Below are positions 1 to 9,266 of a stretch of DNA of 64,000 nucleotides, piece by piece. The notes under the pieces are model-generated. The model was not told where the DNA came from. It ran no database searches and saw only the letters and a list, made by a program, of their open reading frames with translations. The stretch comes from Chitinophagales bacterium. Lineage in GTDB: Bacteria > Bacteroidota > Bacteroidia > Chitinophagales > Saprospiraceae. The DNA lies in NCBI GenBank assembly GCA_013298955.1, contig JAAFJT010000011.1:1-64000 (forward strand), read 5' to 3'. The position numbers and the translations under genes were made by a program. Positions within the stretch are counted from its first letter, which is position 1. Each line of letters begins with the position of its first letter.

Positions 1-23
1 CGTTATACAAAACTTACACAAAC

Positions 24-1199
24 TTACACATTGGCAAATCCGCTGTTTGTTTCCTGCTTCATCGGAGTCCTCGGTCTTTCGACTTTTGGTTTGTTCACCC
101 CTCCACAGGCATTGGAAACGGTGTAACTCACCGCTTTTGATTTTAAGTTAATGGCAGCATTGAGGTCGCGGTCTATGGTGTATCCACAACAATCACAATG
201 GTAAATTCTCGCTTTCAATGTCAAATCAGATTTGACATTTTGACAATTGGAGCAGGTTTTGGAACTGGGATAAAAGCGTGGTACAACCGTCAATATCGAG
301 CCATACCAAGCGCATTTGTAGGTTAATTGCCGCTTGAACTCATAAAAACCGCCATCCAAGATTGCGCTTGCCAATTTGTGATTTTGGCTCATGCCCTTCA
401 CATTCAAATCCTCAATCACCACCTCAGCGTGGTTCTTGCTGAGATAGGTCGTCAATTTGTGTAAGGCATCTTTGCGCACATTTGCCACCTTTTGGTGAAT
501 TTTTGCTACTATTAAAGCTGCTTTTTTGTAATTTTTACTTTGTTTTTGTCCTTTTTTGAATTTTTTACTGACTTGCCGTTGGGCTAATTTCAATTTTCTT
601 TTGTACTTTTTATAAGCACGTTTATTTTCAACGGTTTGTCCATCACTCAACGTTGCCAACGTTTTGATACCCAAATCAACACCTACAACAGGGCTTTTTT
701 TAACGGTTGGCATTGATGTAAAAGGTACTTTAAACGCCACAAACCATTCATTTGCGGTACGACTCACTACGCAATTTTTTATTGAAATAGAGCCTACTTG
801 TTCACTCATTTTTACCCACCCAAATCGAGGTAATTTGATGAGGTCTTCATTCACCTTGATGGCTCCCTCTGTGTAAAAACTATCTTTTTGACCTCGTTTT
901 TTAAATTTTGGAAATTTAGACACCTTTTTGAAACAACGTGTAAAGGCTGTGTTTAAGTCGCGCAAGGCTTGTTGAGGAGCGCATTTCGATACGTCATAGT
1001 ACCACGGATTTTCATTTTTGACTTCCGCCACCAATTTTTTATGCAAATCTATTGCGGACGGGCATTTTTCTTTGCGTTCTAATGCCGTTTTGCAAACCGA
1101 TAGCCCCCAATTCCAAGCATGACGAGCTACGCCACAATGTTGTAACGCATTCGTTTGCTGCTTATTATTGAATTCTAATCGAATTTTTATAGATTTCAT
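24..1199 (-). CDS. tnpB: TnpB / IS200-IS605 OrfB family RNA-guided nuclease (solo, no tnpA in window)
   Basis: RuvC-I 'VVGVDLGIKTLATLSDG', RuvC-II 'VVIEDLNVKGMSQN', Cys4 zinc ribbon 'CSNCQNVKSDLTLKARIYHCDCC' and RuvC-III 'DRDLNAAINL'. Confidence 0.95.
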   Translation of the reverse strand: MKSIKIRLEFNNKQQTNALQHCGVARHAWNWGLSVCKTALERKEKCPSAIDLHKKLVAEVKNENPWYYDVSKCAPQQALRDLNTAFTRCFKKVSKFPKFKKRGQKDSFYTEGAIKVNEDLIKLPRFGWVKMSEQVGSISIKNCVVSRTANEWFVAFKVPFTSMPTVKKSPVVGVDLGIKTLATLSDGQTVENKRAYKKYKRKLKLAQRQVSKKFKKGQKQSKNYKKAALIVAKIHQKVANVRKDALHKLTTYLSKNHAEVVIEDLNVKGMSQNHKLASAILDGGFYEFKRQLTYKCAWYGSILTVVPRFYPSSKTCSNCQNVKSDLTLKARIYHCDCCGYTIDRDLNAAINLKSKAVSYTVSNACGGVNKPKVERPRTPMKQETNSGFANV

Positions 1200-1273
1200 A
1201 CCTAGAATTTGCCCACAAGGTACAATTGTTTAAGGTATTCGTTGCATTCCTTGTGTCATTTTTCTGTCATTTT

Positions 1274-1330
1274 TTGAACAAACTTATACAATTTAAGCAA
1301 AAAATGCTTAAATTGTGTAAGTTTGTTCAA
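1274..1330. repeat. 57-bp inverted repeat (26-bp arms, 5-nt loop) upstream of tnpB; arm sequence resembles repeats at positions 11-30
   Basis: ttgaacaaacttatacaatttaagca-aaaaa-tgcttaaattgtgtaagtttgttcaa, one arm mismatch; 'acaaacttacaca' (18-30) is the reverse complement of 'tgtgtaagtttgt' (1314-1326). Confidence 0.8.
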
Positions 1331-1360
1331 AAATGTGCAAATATTTTGATACAGATACGA

Positions 1361-1400
1361 GCCCCTATGTGTCCTATGTCCCCTATGTGAACTATGTGTT
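1361..1400. repeat. CACATAG-type intergenic repeat (one arm only)
   Basis: gcccctatgtgtcctatgtcccctatgtgaactatgtgtt, same vocabulary as 4294-4423, 29849-30036 and 49850-50122. Confidence 0.8.
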
Positions 1401-1800
1401 AAAAAAATCAATAACTTATGCAGCAGATGCTGTTTAAAAATCAAAGATGCCAAATGAGCAAAAATTTCGGGTGCATCTCGTTCTTCGTAAACACCGCGTT
1501 GGTGCTTTTTTTCAATGATTTCATCTGAAACGATTTCATCCGCATCCCGCACAAAAATCACTTTATCCAGGTCTTCATTTACAAATTCCTTAACCAATTG
1601 TTTTAAAAATTTTGTGCCATCTAATTGGCTGCCCCGCATATGCTTGACAATGAGCGTCAATTCAATGCCTTTACAAAGTTATGGTTTTAACAAATGGATA
1701 AGTGCCTCTGAATCGTTTTGCGGATGCTCCCCAACCCTTTGATGCTTTTGTAATTTTTGATTTGGATTTTCCGAATAAAATTCTGTTTTTGCTCTTTCAT
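1400..1800 (-). pseudogene. Remnants of an AAA/SMC-like ATPase gene (N- and C-terminal scraps) followed by a TOPRIM/DUF3226-like fragment
   Basis: Minus strand from ~1800: 'MKEQKQNFIRKIQIKNYKSIKG' (AAA_15/21-like N-terminus), then in another frame 'GEHPQNDSEALIHLLKP*', then 'LTLIVKHMRGSQLDGTKFLKQLVKEFVNEDLDKVIFVRDADEI'. Confidence 0.5.
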
Positions 1801-1852
1801 TTTGATTTAAATTTTTAATTTAGAGGTGTAAGCCGTCCCACTTGTACCCATC

Positions 1853-2012
1853 AAAAATCCCAAAGGGATGACACTTTGGTAACTTGAATTACCCGCCCCT
1901 TGAATCCTGAAGGGATGATACTTGGCATGTGTTACCCAAGTGTCCTCCCTTCAGGATTCAAGGGGGCGGGTTGTCGTTTGAGTTGTCCAAGTGTCATCCC
2001 TTCGGGATTTTG
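1853..2012. repeat. Nested intergenic inverted repeats (AAATCCC-AAGGGATGACACTT / ACCCGCCCCTTGAATCCTGAAGGGATGATACTTGG)
   Basis: Outer and inner arms recur as near reverse complements around 1926-2012. Confidence 0.8.
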
Positions 2013-2033
2013 GATACGGACTACCTTTGTATT

Positions 2034-2993
2034 TTAAGCAACCACTTTCTTCGTTGCAAAATATGCGATGATTTTATCTCCCAATTCTTTACCGATGTTC
2101 GCTTGTGCCTGCGTTGTTGCCGCGCCGATGTGTGGCGAAACCGAGATTTTTGGATGATTCAACAATTCTAAACGGGGTTTGGGTTCACCCACAAAGGTAT
2201 CCAAGCCTGCGCCGCCCAAATGACCTGCATTCAACGATTCCAACAAGGCACTTTCATCAACCACACCACCGCGTGCGCAATTGATTAAAAACGCTCCTTT
2301 TTTCATCATCGCCAATTCAGCCGCACCGACCAACGGTTTACCTAAATTCGGCACATGCAAGGAAACAAAATCCGCTTGTTTCAATACATTTTCAAAAGAA
2401 GTGGTTTTAATCGTAACGGCAACCGCTTCGGTTAAACCTGCAATATCCAAATATAAGTTGGTTTCAGCAATCATCGGGTCGGAAGCAACGACTTTCATGC
2501 CCATTCCTAATGCCAAACGCGCCAATTCCTGCCCAATCCGACCGAAACCGACAATCCCAAACGTCTTGCCGCGCAATTGTACACCCGCAGCATACGCCGA
2601 TTTCAATTTTTTAAAATCGCCTGTTGCCATATCCCGATTGCCATTTTGGAGGAAACGCGCCAAACTCAACGTATGCGCCATTGCCAATTCCGCCACCGAT
2701 GCAGACGATGCCGCAGGCGTATTAATGATTTGAATGCCTTTGGATTTCGCATAAGCGACATCAATATTATCCAACCCGACTCCACCGCGTGCAATGATTT
2801 TAAGATTCGGGCAAGCATCTATCAAATCGCGGCGCACTTGCGTCGCACTCCGAACGATAATCGCGTCATACGCAGGCAAACGCTGCATTAAATCTTCTTG
2901 TGGAATTTTATTCGTATCCACCGTAAAACCAGCACCTTCCAATAGCAATTTGCCATCGGCTTCGATGCCGTCATTAACCAAAATTTGAATCAT
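2034..2993 (-). CDS. serA: D-3-phosphoglycerate dehydrogenase (D-isomer-specific 2-hydroxyacid dehydrogenase)
   Basis: 'GKTFGIVGFGRIGQELARLALGMGMKVVASDP' Rossmann motif; 'NCARGGVVDESALLESLNAGHLGGAGLDTF'; 'SPHIGAATTQAQ'. Confidence 0.9.
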   Translation of the reverse strand: MIQILVNDGIEADGKLLLEGAGFTVDTNKIPQEDLMQRLPAYDAIIVRSATQVRRDLIDACPNLKIIARGGVGLDNIDVAYAKSKGIQIINTPAASSASVAELAMAHTLSLARFLQNGNRDMATGDFKKLKSAYAAGVQLRGKTFGIVGFGRIGQELARLALGMGMKVVASDPMIAETNLYLDIAGLTEAVAVTIKTTSFENVLKQADFVSLHVPNLGKPLVGAAELAMMKKGAFLINCARGGVVDESALLESLNAGHLGGAGLDTFVGEPKPRLELLNHPKISVSPHIGAATTQAQANIGKELGDKIIAYFATKKVVA

Positions 2994-3504
2994 TTTCTTT
3001 TTGTTTGAAATGAATTGATAATTAATCTCGGGGCGAAACTACGACTTTGCCATCTATTTTTGATAATTTTGGGTGCAATTTGAAATAATTGATTATTTTT
3101 ATCCAATATTTACCATACAATTCGGTGAAACACCACTTTTTTTAAATGAATTTTTATAAAAAATATTCATTTTTTTTTGTTGTATTGCTGAAAAATCGTA
3201 GCAACTGTATTAATTTTGAGTTTTAAACGTATCAAACGTATAGCAAAAAAAACGAACGCTCATGGAATGCAACCGTTGGCTTATTTTAACCTACCGTTCC
3301 GTAAGTATCTTAATTTTTTTTTATTTAAAAAGTCTTTTGGCATTAAAATTTAAGTGTATATAATGTTGAGGAGTAATCTGTCAACAATATACCGCCATCT
3401 GTTAAAAAAAATCCGTAACAAAACTACTCAACAAACACCGAATTTATTCAAGATGACATTACGCATAAGCCTTTTTTGGACGTTTTTAAGCTGAAAAAGA
3501 AGCG

Positions 3505-4275
3505 ATGGAAGGGTTGATGATAGCGATGGAAAAGCATCAAACCGAATTATATTGTCATAGAGGCAGCATTGAGTTGATGATTGCGAGTGAACGCGGGCAT
3601 GAAACCAAATTATTGACGGAATACAATCCGTTGGCAGAATGGGCGAACAATGTTTTAGGGGCGATTGAAGAAAAAGACATTCCAAGTAAAGGACAATGGA
3701 AGCCTGAATGGATGATTGTGAAAATCAATGGGCGTTTTTTTGGAAAATATGTGATTAATGAGCGATTGAAAAAAGGACATGCGGCTTGGCAAGTGGAGTT
3801 GGATACCGCGAATGGGGGCATGCGTTGGCAAGAAAAGCTGTTGCGTTCCCTGCGGACGAATCCGCCTGCGGATAGAATCCTGTATTCTGACCAAGATTTA
3901 AGTGAATTATTAAGAACACCGATTCGATTATTAGACACCTTGAACAAACAATTGGTCAATATTACGGGTCGAGTCGTGAGTAAAGCACCGATATATGATA
4001 AAGAAGGCAATGCGTTTTTCAGTGTTTTTGTAGAAAATATGAAGATTTCGGGTGAAAATTTTATGCCCAACAACGCTTTGCTCAATAAACAACGCTATGT
4101 GCAAGTCAAATGCAGTAGTTACAAAGACAAAAAAGATAAAAAACGGTATCGTCTTTTTAAAAAAATTGTTTTTGGTACGCGGATGCGGATAGAAGGGTTA
4201 ATGGTGCGACATCAAGTGCGCGAAGGTTTCTGGCAATTACAACCCGCAGATGCGACTTTTATGAAACGCTTGTAA
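3505..4275 (+). CDS. Hypothetical protein; C-terminal half possibly OB-fold/SSB-like (true start may be 3526)
   Basis: 256-aa ORF; 'LVNITGRVVSKAPIYDKEGNAFFSVFVENM' resembles the first strands of an SSB-type OB fold. Confidence 0.6.
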   Translation: MEGLMIAMEKHQTELYCHRGSIELMIASERGHETKLLTEYNPLAEWANNVLGAIEEKDIPSKGQWKPEWMIVKINGRFFGKYVINERLKKGHAAWQVELDTANGGMRWQEKLLRSLRTNPPADRILYSDQDLSELLRTPIRLLDTLNKQLVNITGRVVSKAPIYDKEGNAFFSVFVENMKISGENFMPNNALLNKQRYVQVKCSSYKDKKDKKRYRLFKKIVFGTRMRIEGLMVRHQVREGFWQLQPADATFMKRL

Positions 4276-4293
4276 AAACACATAATTTTTTTT

Positions 4294-4423
4294 AAACACA
4301 TAGTTCACATAGGAAGACATAGGACACATAGGACACATAGCTCACATCGTTTTTTTTGTTGGAATACGCACTGTGCTATGTGTCCTATGTGTCCTATGTC
4401 TTCCTATGTGAACTATGTGTTTA
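4294..4423. repeat. Inverted repeat of CACATAG units between convergent genes
   Basis: aaacacatagttcacataggaagacataggacacataggacacatag ... ctatgtgtcctatgtgtcctatgtcttcctatgtgaactatgtgttt. Confidence 0.9.
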
Positions 4424-5548
4424 AAAATTAAAAAAATCCATCCCCATTTCAGGCAATTGAAATTGTTTGACAAATTTTTTCAAGCCGTCAATGGTTTGAA
4501 TGGCTTCGATGGTATTGACATATTGCTCCGTTTGCTGCTTGATACTTGCCACAGCGCGTTCCAATTTGATTTTCCGAACCCATTCTTCTTCTGCAAACAA
4601 CTCATAATACGGATTATTCGACGGATTCGGACTCACTGCTTCATATTCCTCGCGCAAAACCCGATATTGCTCTTGCAACACTTTCGTAAAATGTTTCAAT
4701 TGTTTATCATCCAATTTGCTCAATGAATTTTCCCGATTTTCGAGCAAAGTCATCTGCAATTCCAACAATTTGATGAAATTATCTTCTTGATACGCCGCCA
4801 CAACTTCTTGCATAATCGCCGTTTTGCGCAAGATTTCCTTTTCATCTTGTTCTTGGTCGGGATGAAAATTCTTGACCAAATCCATATAAATTTGTTTCGT
4901 CGTCTTACTCATCTCCTTTTCGGCAGCCTCTTTTTTGAGTTGCGCCGCCGTTTTTGGCTTTTCAGCGATTCTTTCTTTGCGCGCTTGTTGAGCCGCTTGT
5001 TGCTGTTCTTGCTGTTCTTGCTGTTCGCGCATTTTTTCTTGGATAAATGCCTGCATTTTTTCGGGGTCATTGGCAAATTCCGAAAAACCTTTGATGTCAA
5101 AACCAAACATGTACTCCAACATATCGCCCGCTACACCATCAATTTGAGACAATTGTTGTTGCTCATACACTTCAAAAGAAACATTTGCATATTTTTCAAA
5201 CAAAATCTTAAACTCGGCTTTTTCTTTAGGCGCACTGCGTTGGATTAAATCTTCCAATTCGGCTTTCATAATCGAACAAAATTTCTGATATTGCTTTTTG
5301 GTCAACTTATGAAACGCAATGATTTTATCCAATTCTAACACTAATTGTTGATTGGCTTCCAAACTTTGCTGTTGCGCAGGCGCGATAATGGCTGCGGCTT
5401 GCGTATGAAATTGGGCATTGATGCTTCTCATCGCCACAATATTTTGTTTAATTTGCTTGATTTTTTCTAATAAACCATTGAATTTCTGTTGTTCTTTGGA
5501 TAAGTTATTCCCTTGTTTGCCAACAGATAATTGAACTGTATGCTGCAT
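4421..5548 (-). CDS. J-domain (DnaJ-like) containing protein, internal J domain
   Basis: 'QIYMDLVKNFHPDQEQDEKEILRKTAIMQEVVAAYQEDN' with HPD motif, in a coiled-coil/Gln-rich protein. Confidence 0.75.
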   Translation of the reverse strand: MQHTVQLSVGKQGNNLSKEQQKFNGLLEKIKQIKQNIVAMRSINAQFHTQAAAIIAPAQQQSLEANQQLVLELDKIIAFHKLTKKQYQKFCSIMKAELEDLIQRSAPKEKAEFKILFEKYANVSFEVYEQQQLSQIDGVAGDMLEYMFGFDIKGFSEFANDPEKMQAFIQEKMREQQEQQEQQQAAQQARKERIAEKPKTAAQLKKEAAEKEMSKTTKQIYMDLVKNFHPDQEQDEKEILRKTAIMQEVVAAYQEDNFIKLLELQMTLLENRENSLSKLDDKQLKHFTKVLQEQYRVLREEYEAVSPNPSNNPYYELFAEEEWVRKIKLERAVASIKQQTEQYVNTIEAIQTIDGLKKFVKQFQLPEMGMDFFNF

Positions 5549-5587
5549 AAAATATTGAATATTAATATTTTAAAAGATAAAATGATT

Positions 5588-6184
5588 TTATTGTAATCGC
5601 CATTTTTGATTGACTTTCCAAGTCAACCAAGCAGAACCGGCACCCAACAACGCACCACACAAAACGTCGGTCGGATAATGCACGCCCAAGTGCATCCGCG
5701 AATACGCAACCGTACTCGCCCACAAATACGCAGGCACTGCCACTTCCCAGTGCGGATAATTCAAAGTTAAGGAAGTTGCCGTTTGGAAAGCCACCGATGT
5801 ATGACCCGATGGAAAAGAAGCCGTTGATTCAAGGGCTTTTTCATTCAAATCAGGATACGTAATATAAGGACGCGTTCGATGCACTGCATTTTTGATGATT
5901 AAAGTAGCTCCGAGATTTAAAACAAACGCCGTTCCGATTTGTAATCCTTTGTTTTGCAATGCTTTATCTTTTTTATGCAATCCCCACAGGAGCAATCCTG
6001 CGGGAATGCCGCCTGCAATCGCGCCAACCGCAGGTTCGTAAGACATGGTTTTGAAAAAACCATCCATCGCAGCATCGCCGTTAGGATTGAGGTTGCGTAA
6101 TAGGTTAATATCCGCATTTTGCGCAAAAGCATTTTGACAAAATAAAATGCTGAAAATTATAAAAATAAAACTACTTTTTTTCAT
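5588..6184 (-). CDS. PAP2 family phosphatase (start probably MKKSSF at 6184)
   Basis: 'KNAVHRTRPY', 'SFPSGHTSVAF' and 'SRMHLGVHYPTDVLCGALLG' PAP2 signatures; signal peptide. Confidence 0.9.
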   Translation of the reverse strand: MKKSSFIFIIFSILFCQNAFAQNADINLLRNLNPNGDAAMDGFFKTMSYEPAVGAIAGGIPAGLLLWGLHKKDKALQNKGLQIGTAFVLNLGATLIIKNAVHRTRPYITYPDLNEKALESTASFPSGHTSVAFQTATSLTLNYPHWEVAVPAYLWASTVAYSRMHLGVHYPTDVLCGALLGAGSAWLTWKVNQKWRLQ

Positions 6185-6241
6185 AAATGGTTTCGTTTGA
6201 TGGATTGAATCAAGAATCAAGGAAAGAAAGGAATTAAGGAG

Positions 6242-6281
6242 GCAAAAGTTTTGATTTTTTTTGAGAAATCAAAACTTTTGC
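6242..6281. terminator. Hairpin GCAAAAGTTTTGATTTTTTTT..AAATCAAAACTTTTGC
   Basis: Inverted repeat read by eye. Confidence 0.6.
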
Positions 6282-6466
6282 GTTTTTAATTGCTAATTTT
6301 GAGAAATAGGTTTATTTTAAAAGATTTTATCCTGCATAATCTTGGTTTTTACAAGAAACAACACCGCAAGAAGGTCGTTACCCAAAAGCAAAAGTCGAAC
6401 CCTCTTGCGAAGTTCCGACTTTTTACTTATACGTTCATGCCATGGGTTTGGTTGGGTTACAATTCG

Positions 6467-6790
6467 TTATTCTTCCTCGACTTCATTTGCTTCCAAAAAA
6501 ACGCCTACGGTTTTCACCGCGACCGCAATTTTTGGATAATCAAGGGTATAGTGGATGAATTTTCCTTCGCGGTGCGTATGTACAATCCCCGCCGCCCGCA
6601 AAATCTTCAAATGTTGAGACGTAATGGATTGCTCCAGCTTCAACGTATTGTAAATTTTGTTGACATTGACTGTCTTGTTTTTGTCCACAAATTCGATAAT
6701 CTTCATCCGTAGCGGATGTGCTAACGCGCGCAACACATCGGACGACACCTGCAACTTCTCGTTGTTGATGTTAACCTTCGCTTTTCTCAT
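6467..6790 (-). CDS. ArsR-family winged-helix transcriptional regulator
   Basis: 'LRALAHPLRMKIIEFVDKNKTVNVNKIYNTLKLEQSITSQHLKILRAAGIVHTHREGKFIHYTLD'. Confidence 0.9.
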   Translation of the reverse strand: MRKAKVNINNEKLQVSSDVLRALAHPLRMKIIEFVDKNKTVNVNKIYNTLKLEQSITSQHLKILRAAGIVHTHREGKFIHYTLDYPKIAVAVKTVGVFLEANEVEEE

Positions 6791-6998
6791 AGGAACACAG
6801 TGTTTGTTTTAGTGATAAAAATGAATGATTAATTATTTCAAATGCAAATATGCGTTTTTTTTCAATTTCTGCCAAATTTTCGGGTCAAAAAAAGAAAAAA
6901 TATGGTACAAAATACGAAAAATGCCGAAAAAGACCCAATTTAGGGTATTTTTTTCGGCATTTTGGGTTGTCAAAACAACGTTTGTTTTTTTACAGAAA

Positions 6999-7343
6999 TT
7001 ACTGAACTTCTGTTAACTCTTCGACTAACCGCGAGATATGATTCAACCGATCCTTATCCACAGTGTAGTAAATAAATTTACCATTGCGTTCTGTCGCAAC
7101 AACTCCTGCACGGCGCAAAATTGCTAAATGTTGGGAAGCAACGGATTGTTCCAAACGCAATTTGATGTACAAGTCTGTGACCGTCATTTTTTCATTTTCT
7201 TCCAACAAATCAATGATCTGTTGACGCAATTTATGGTTTACGGCGCGTAAAACTAAGACAGCTTTGCGCAATTCTGCGTAATCCAATTCAATGTCTTTTT
7301 TGCCTTTTTTAAGGACGACGGTTTCGTTCTTTTGCTTTCTCAT
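6999..7343 (-). CDS. ArsR-family winged-helix transcriptional regulator (paralogue of 6467-6790)
   Basis: 'LRQQIIDLLEENEKMTVTDLYIKLRLEQSVASQHLAILRRAGVVATERNGKFIYYTVD'. Confidence 0.9.
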   Translation of the reverse strand: MRKQKNETVVLKKGKKDIELDYAELRKAVLVLRAVNHKLRQQIIDLLEENEKMTVTDLYIKLRLEQSVASQHLAILRRAGVVATERNGKFIYYTVDKDRLNHISRLVEELTEVQ

Positions 7344-7578
7344 AATATCACATGGATTTTTTTGATGAAAAAAATAAGATTTTCCCTGAGCATTTTCTTG
7401 TGCTCGCTTTGATTTCTTTTAAGTTTAAAAATAAATTTAATTTAAACATATTCATTAAAAATAGTGCCAAGTTTTTAAACTTTTTAATATGGAACGATGT
7501 TTTAACGCATAATATTTTAAATTCTAAGGCAAAAATACAATTTTATTTTCAAGATACAAACTTTTTGTCATTTTTTTT

Positions 7579-8286
7579 TCATAAATTTTTCTTAGAAATG
7601 GTAATATTTGGATTTTTACCATAATCTGGACTAAAATAAGCAAAATTCACAAAATTTCTCTGAAAAAAAGCGGTTGCACTCAGTGGAATTAAGTGTTTTG
7701 CAGAACAAACAATGTTTGGAAATAATTGAATATTTCCAGTCAAGATTTGACCGCATTTTGACGCGCCGTTACCGCTTAACGCCAAAATTATACCTTTTGC
7801 TCCTTCATTTGCTCGATAAGGCAACCATGTATTTTCGTCAATAATCACAGGTTGTGTGGGTTCAATTTGCACCAATTCGCCTGCCTCATTTGGCTGCCAC
7901 ATAGATGCATAAACTTCCATACGTCTCGCATCCATTAACGCGCCATAGACGATATTGTTGCCTTTCAAAGTAAAATAATTTTGATATGCTAAGGATTTTA
8001 ATGTATCGACCGCTATCAAGGGAATCCCCAAGGCATAACAAATTCCTTTTGCCGTTGCCGCACCCACCCGCAAAGACGTGAACGAACCCGGTCCCGTACT
8101 TAAAGCCACTGCGGATAATTGTGACATGGTAACGCCTGCTTCTTGAAGACAGGCTTGAATAAGCAGCGTGATTTGGGCTGCATGTTGTTTGGTCTCCACG
8201 ATTTCGCGGATAGCCAAGAGTTCGCCCTGCGTCGTCGAGAGGGCGATGGAACAGATATCAGAAGCGGTTTCTATATTTAAAATCAT
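7579..8286 (-). CDS. tsaB: tRNA threonylcarbamoyladenosine biosynthesis protein TsaB
   Basis: 'MILNIETASDICSIALS', 'ALSTGPGSFTSLRVGAATAKGICYALGIPLIAVDTL'. Confidence 0.93.
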   Translation of the reverse strand: MILNIETASDICSIALSTTQGELLAIREIVETKQHAAQITLLIQACLQEAGVTMSQLSAVALSTGPGSFTSLRVGAATAKGICYALGIPLIAVDTLKSLAYQNYFTLKGNNIVYGALMDARRMEVYASMWQPNEAGELVQIEPTQPVIIDENTWLPYRANEGAKGIILALSGNGASKCGQILTGNIQLFPNIVCSAKHLIPLSATAFFQRNFVNFAYFSPDYGKNPNITISKKNL

Positions 8287-8419
8287 TATTTATTTTTTTT
8301 CCGTGCAAAAGTAGAAATTTTTTTGATTACTTTTGTTCTACCGTTCCCACAAATAAGGCTTATCAAGAAGGTCACGCCGAAAAAAGGGGAAAAATGGAGC
8401 AAAGATTCAATAACTTAAC

Positions 8420-9223
8420 ATGATACGCCAAAAAATACATCAATTCCGAAGATTATTCTTCCTGACAACGCTCGCATGGGCTAAAATGCGAGGCGAAATC
8501 ATTGCGCAAGCAGATTACACGGTGCCGATTAATATGCCGTATCGCCCAGGCTGGACTTTGATTTTCCAAGACGATTTCAATGCACCGACCTTAGACGGAG
8601 CGATTTGGTGGAAACAAGTCGCAGAACGCGACAAAGAAGGAGCGGTTTACCGCAATGAAAATGTGTCCGTCAAGGATAGTTGTATGCAATTTACGGTGCG
8701 CAAAGAACAATTTAAAAATTATAATTATACGGCGGGCATGGTTTTCAAATCCGAAAATGTGTCGGTCAATAGTTATGTCGAAATCTCGTGTAAAGTGCCT
8801 AAAGGATTGGGCTTTTGGCCCGCCTTCTGGTTTTGGACGGGCGCGGGCGAGACCTATCAGGAGATAGATGTTGCCGAATTTACAGGCAGTCGCCCGTATC
8901 AATTCCAAGCCAATAATTATTATTGGAATGCCCGCCGCCAGAAAATCATCAATGATGGAAAACGCGTTTGGCCCACTTATCCGAATGGTAAAAGCATGGA
9001 TGTAACCGAAACTTTTCATGTTTATGGGTTAGAATGGACGGAAAAATCCATTCGATTCTACTTTGACAACGTTTTGGTACGGGAAGTCAAGAAAAATATA
9101 CCTAAAAATCCAATGGTTTTGATACTTGGGATGGGTTTATATCCGAATGAAAATCCGCCAGAATCGGCATTACCTGCCCATTTTAGCGTTGATTATGTGC
9201 GGATTTTCAAAAAAAACAACTAA
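8420..9223 (+). CDS. Glycoside hydrolase family 16-like protein
   Basis: GH16 catalytic signature 'EIDVAEF' after 'GFWPAFWFW'; 'FHVYGLEWTEKSIRFYFDNVLV'. Confidence 0.9.
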   Translation: MIRQKIHQFRRLFFLTTLAWAKMRGEIIAQADYTVPINMPYRPGWTLIFQDDFNAPTLDGAIWWKQVAERDKEGAVYRNENVSVKDSCMQFTVRKEQFKNYNYTAGMVFKSENVSVNSYVEISCKVPKGLGFWPAFWFWTGAGETYQEIDVAEFTGSRPYQFQANNYYWNARRQKIINDGKRVWPTYPNGKSMDVTETFHVYGLEWTEKSIRFYFDNVLVREVKKNIPKNPMVLILGMGLYPNENPPESALPAHFSVDYVRIFKKNN

Positions 9224-9266
9224 GGACTTTACGTAAGTGTTCGTAAAGTCCCTTACGTAAAGTCCT
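9223..9266. terminator. Bidirectional hairpin AGGACTTTACGTAAG...CTTACGTAAAGTCCT between convergent genes
   Basis: Inverted repeat; core shared with 22870-22899. Confidence 0.75.

Noticed and set aside
4787-5248. 153-aa plus-strand ORF rich in Phe/Leu
   Set aside because: Antisense to the J-domain gene; composition mirrors the Gln/Lys/Glu-rich opposite strand.
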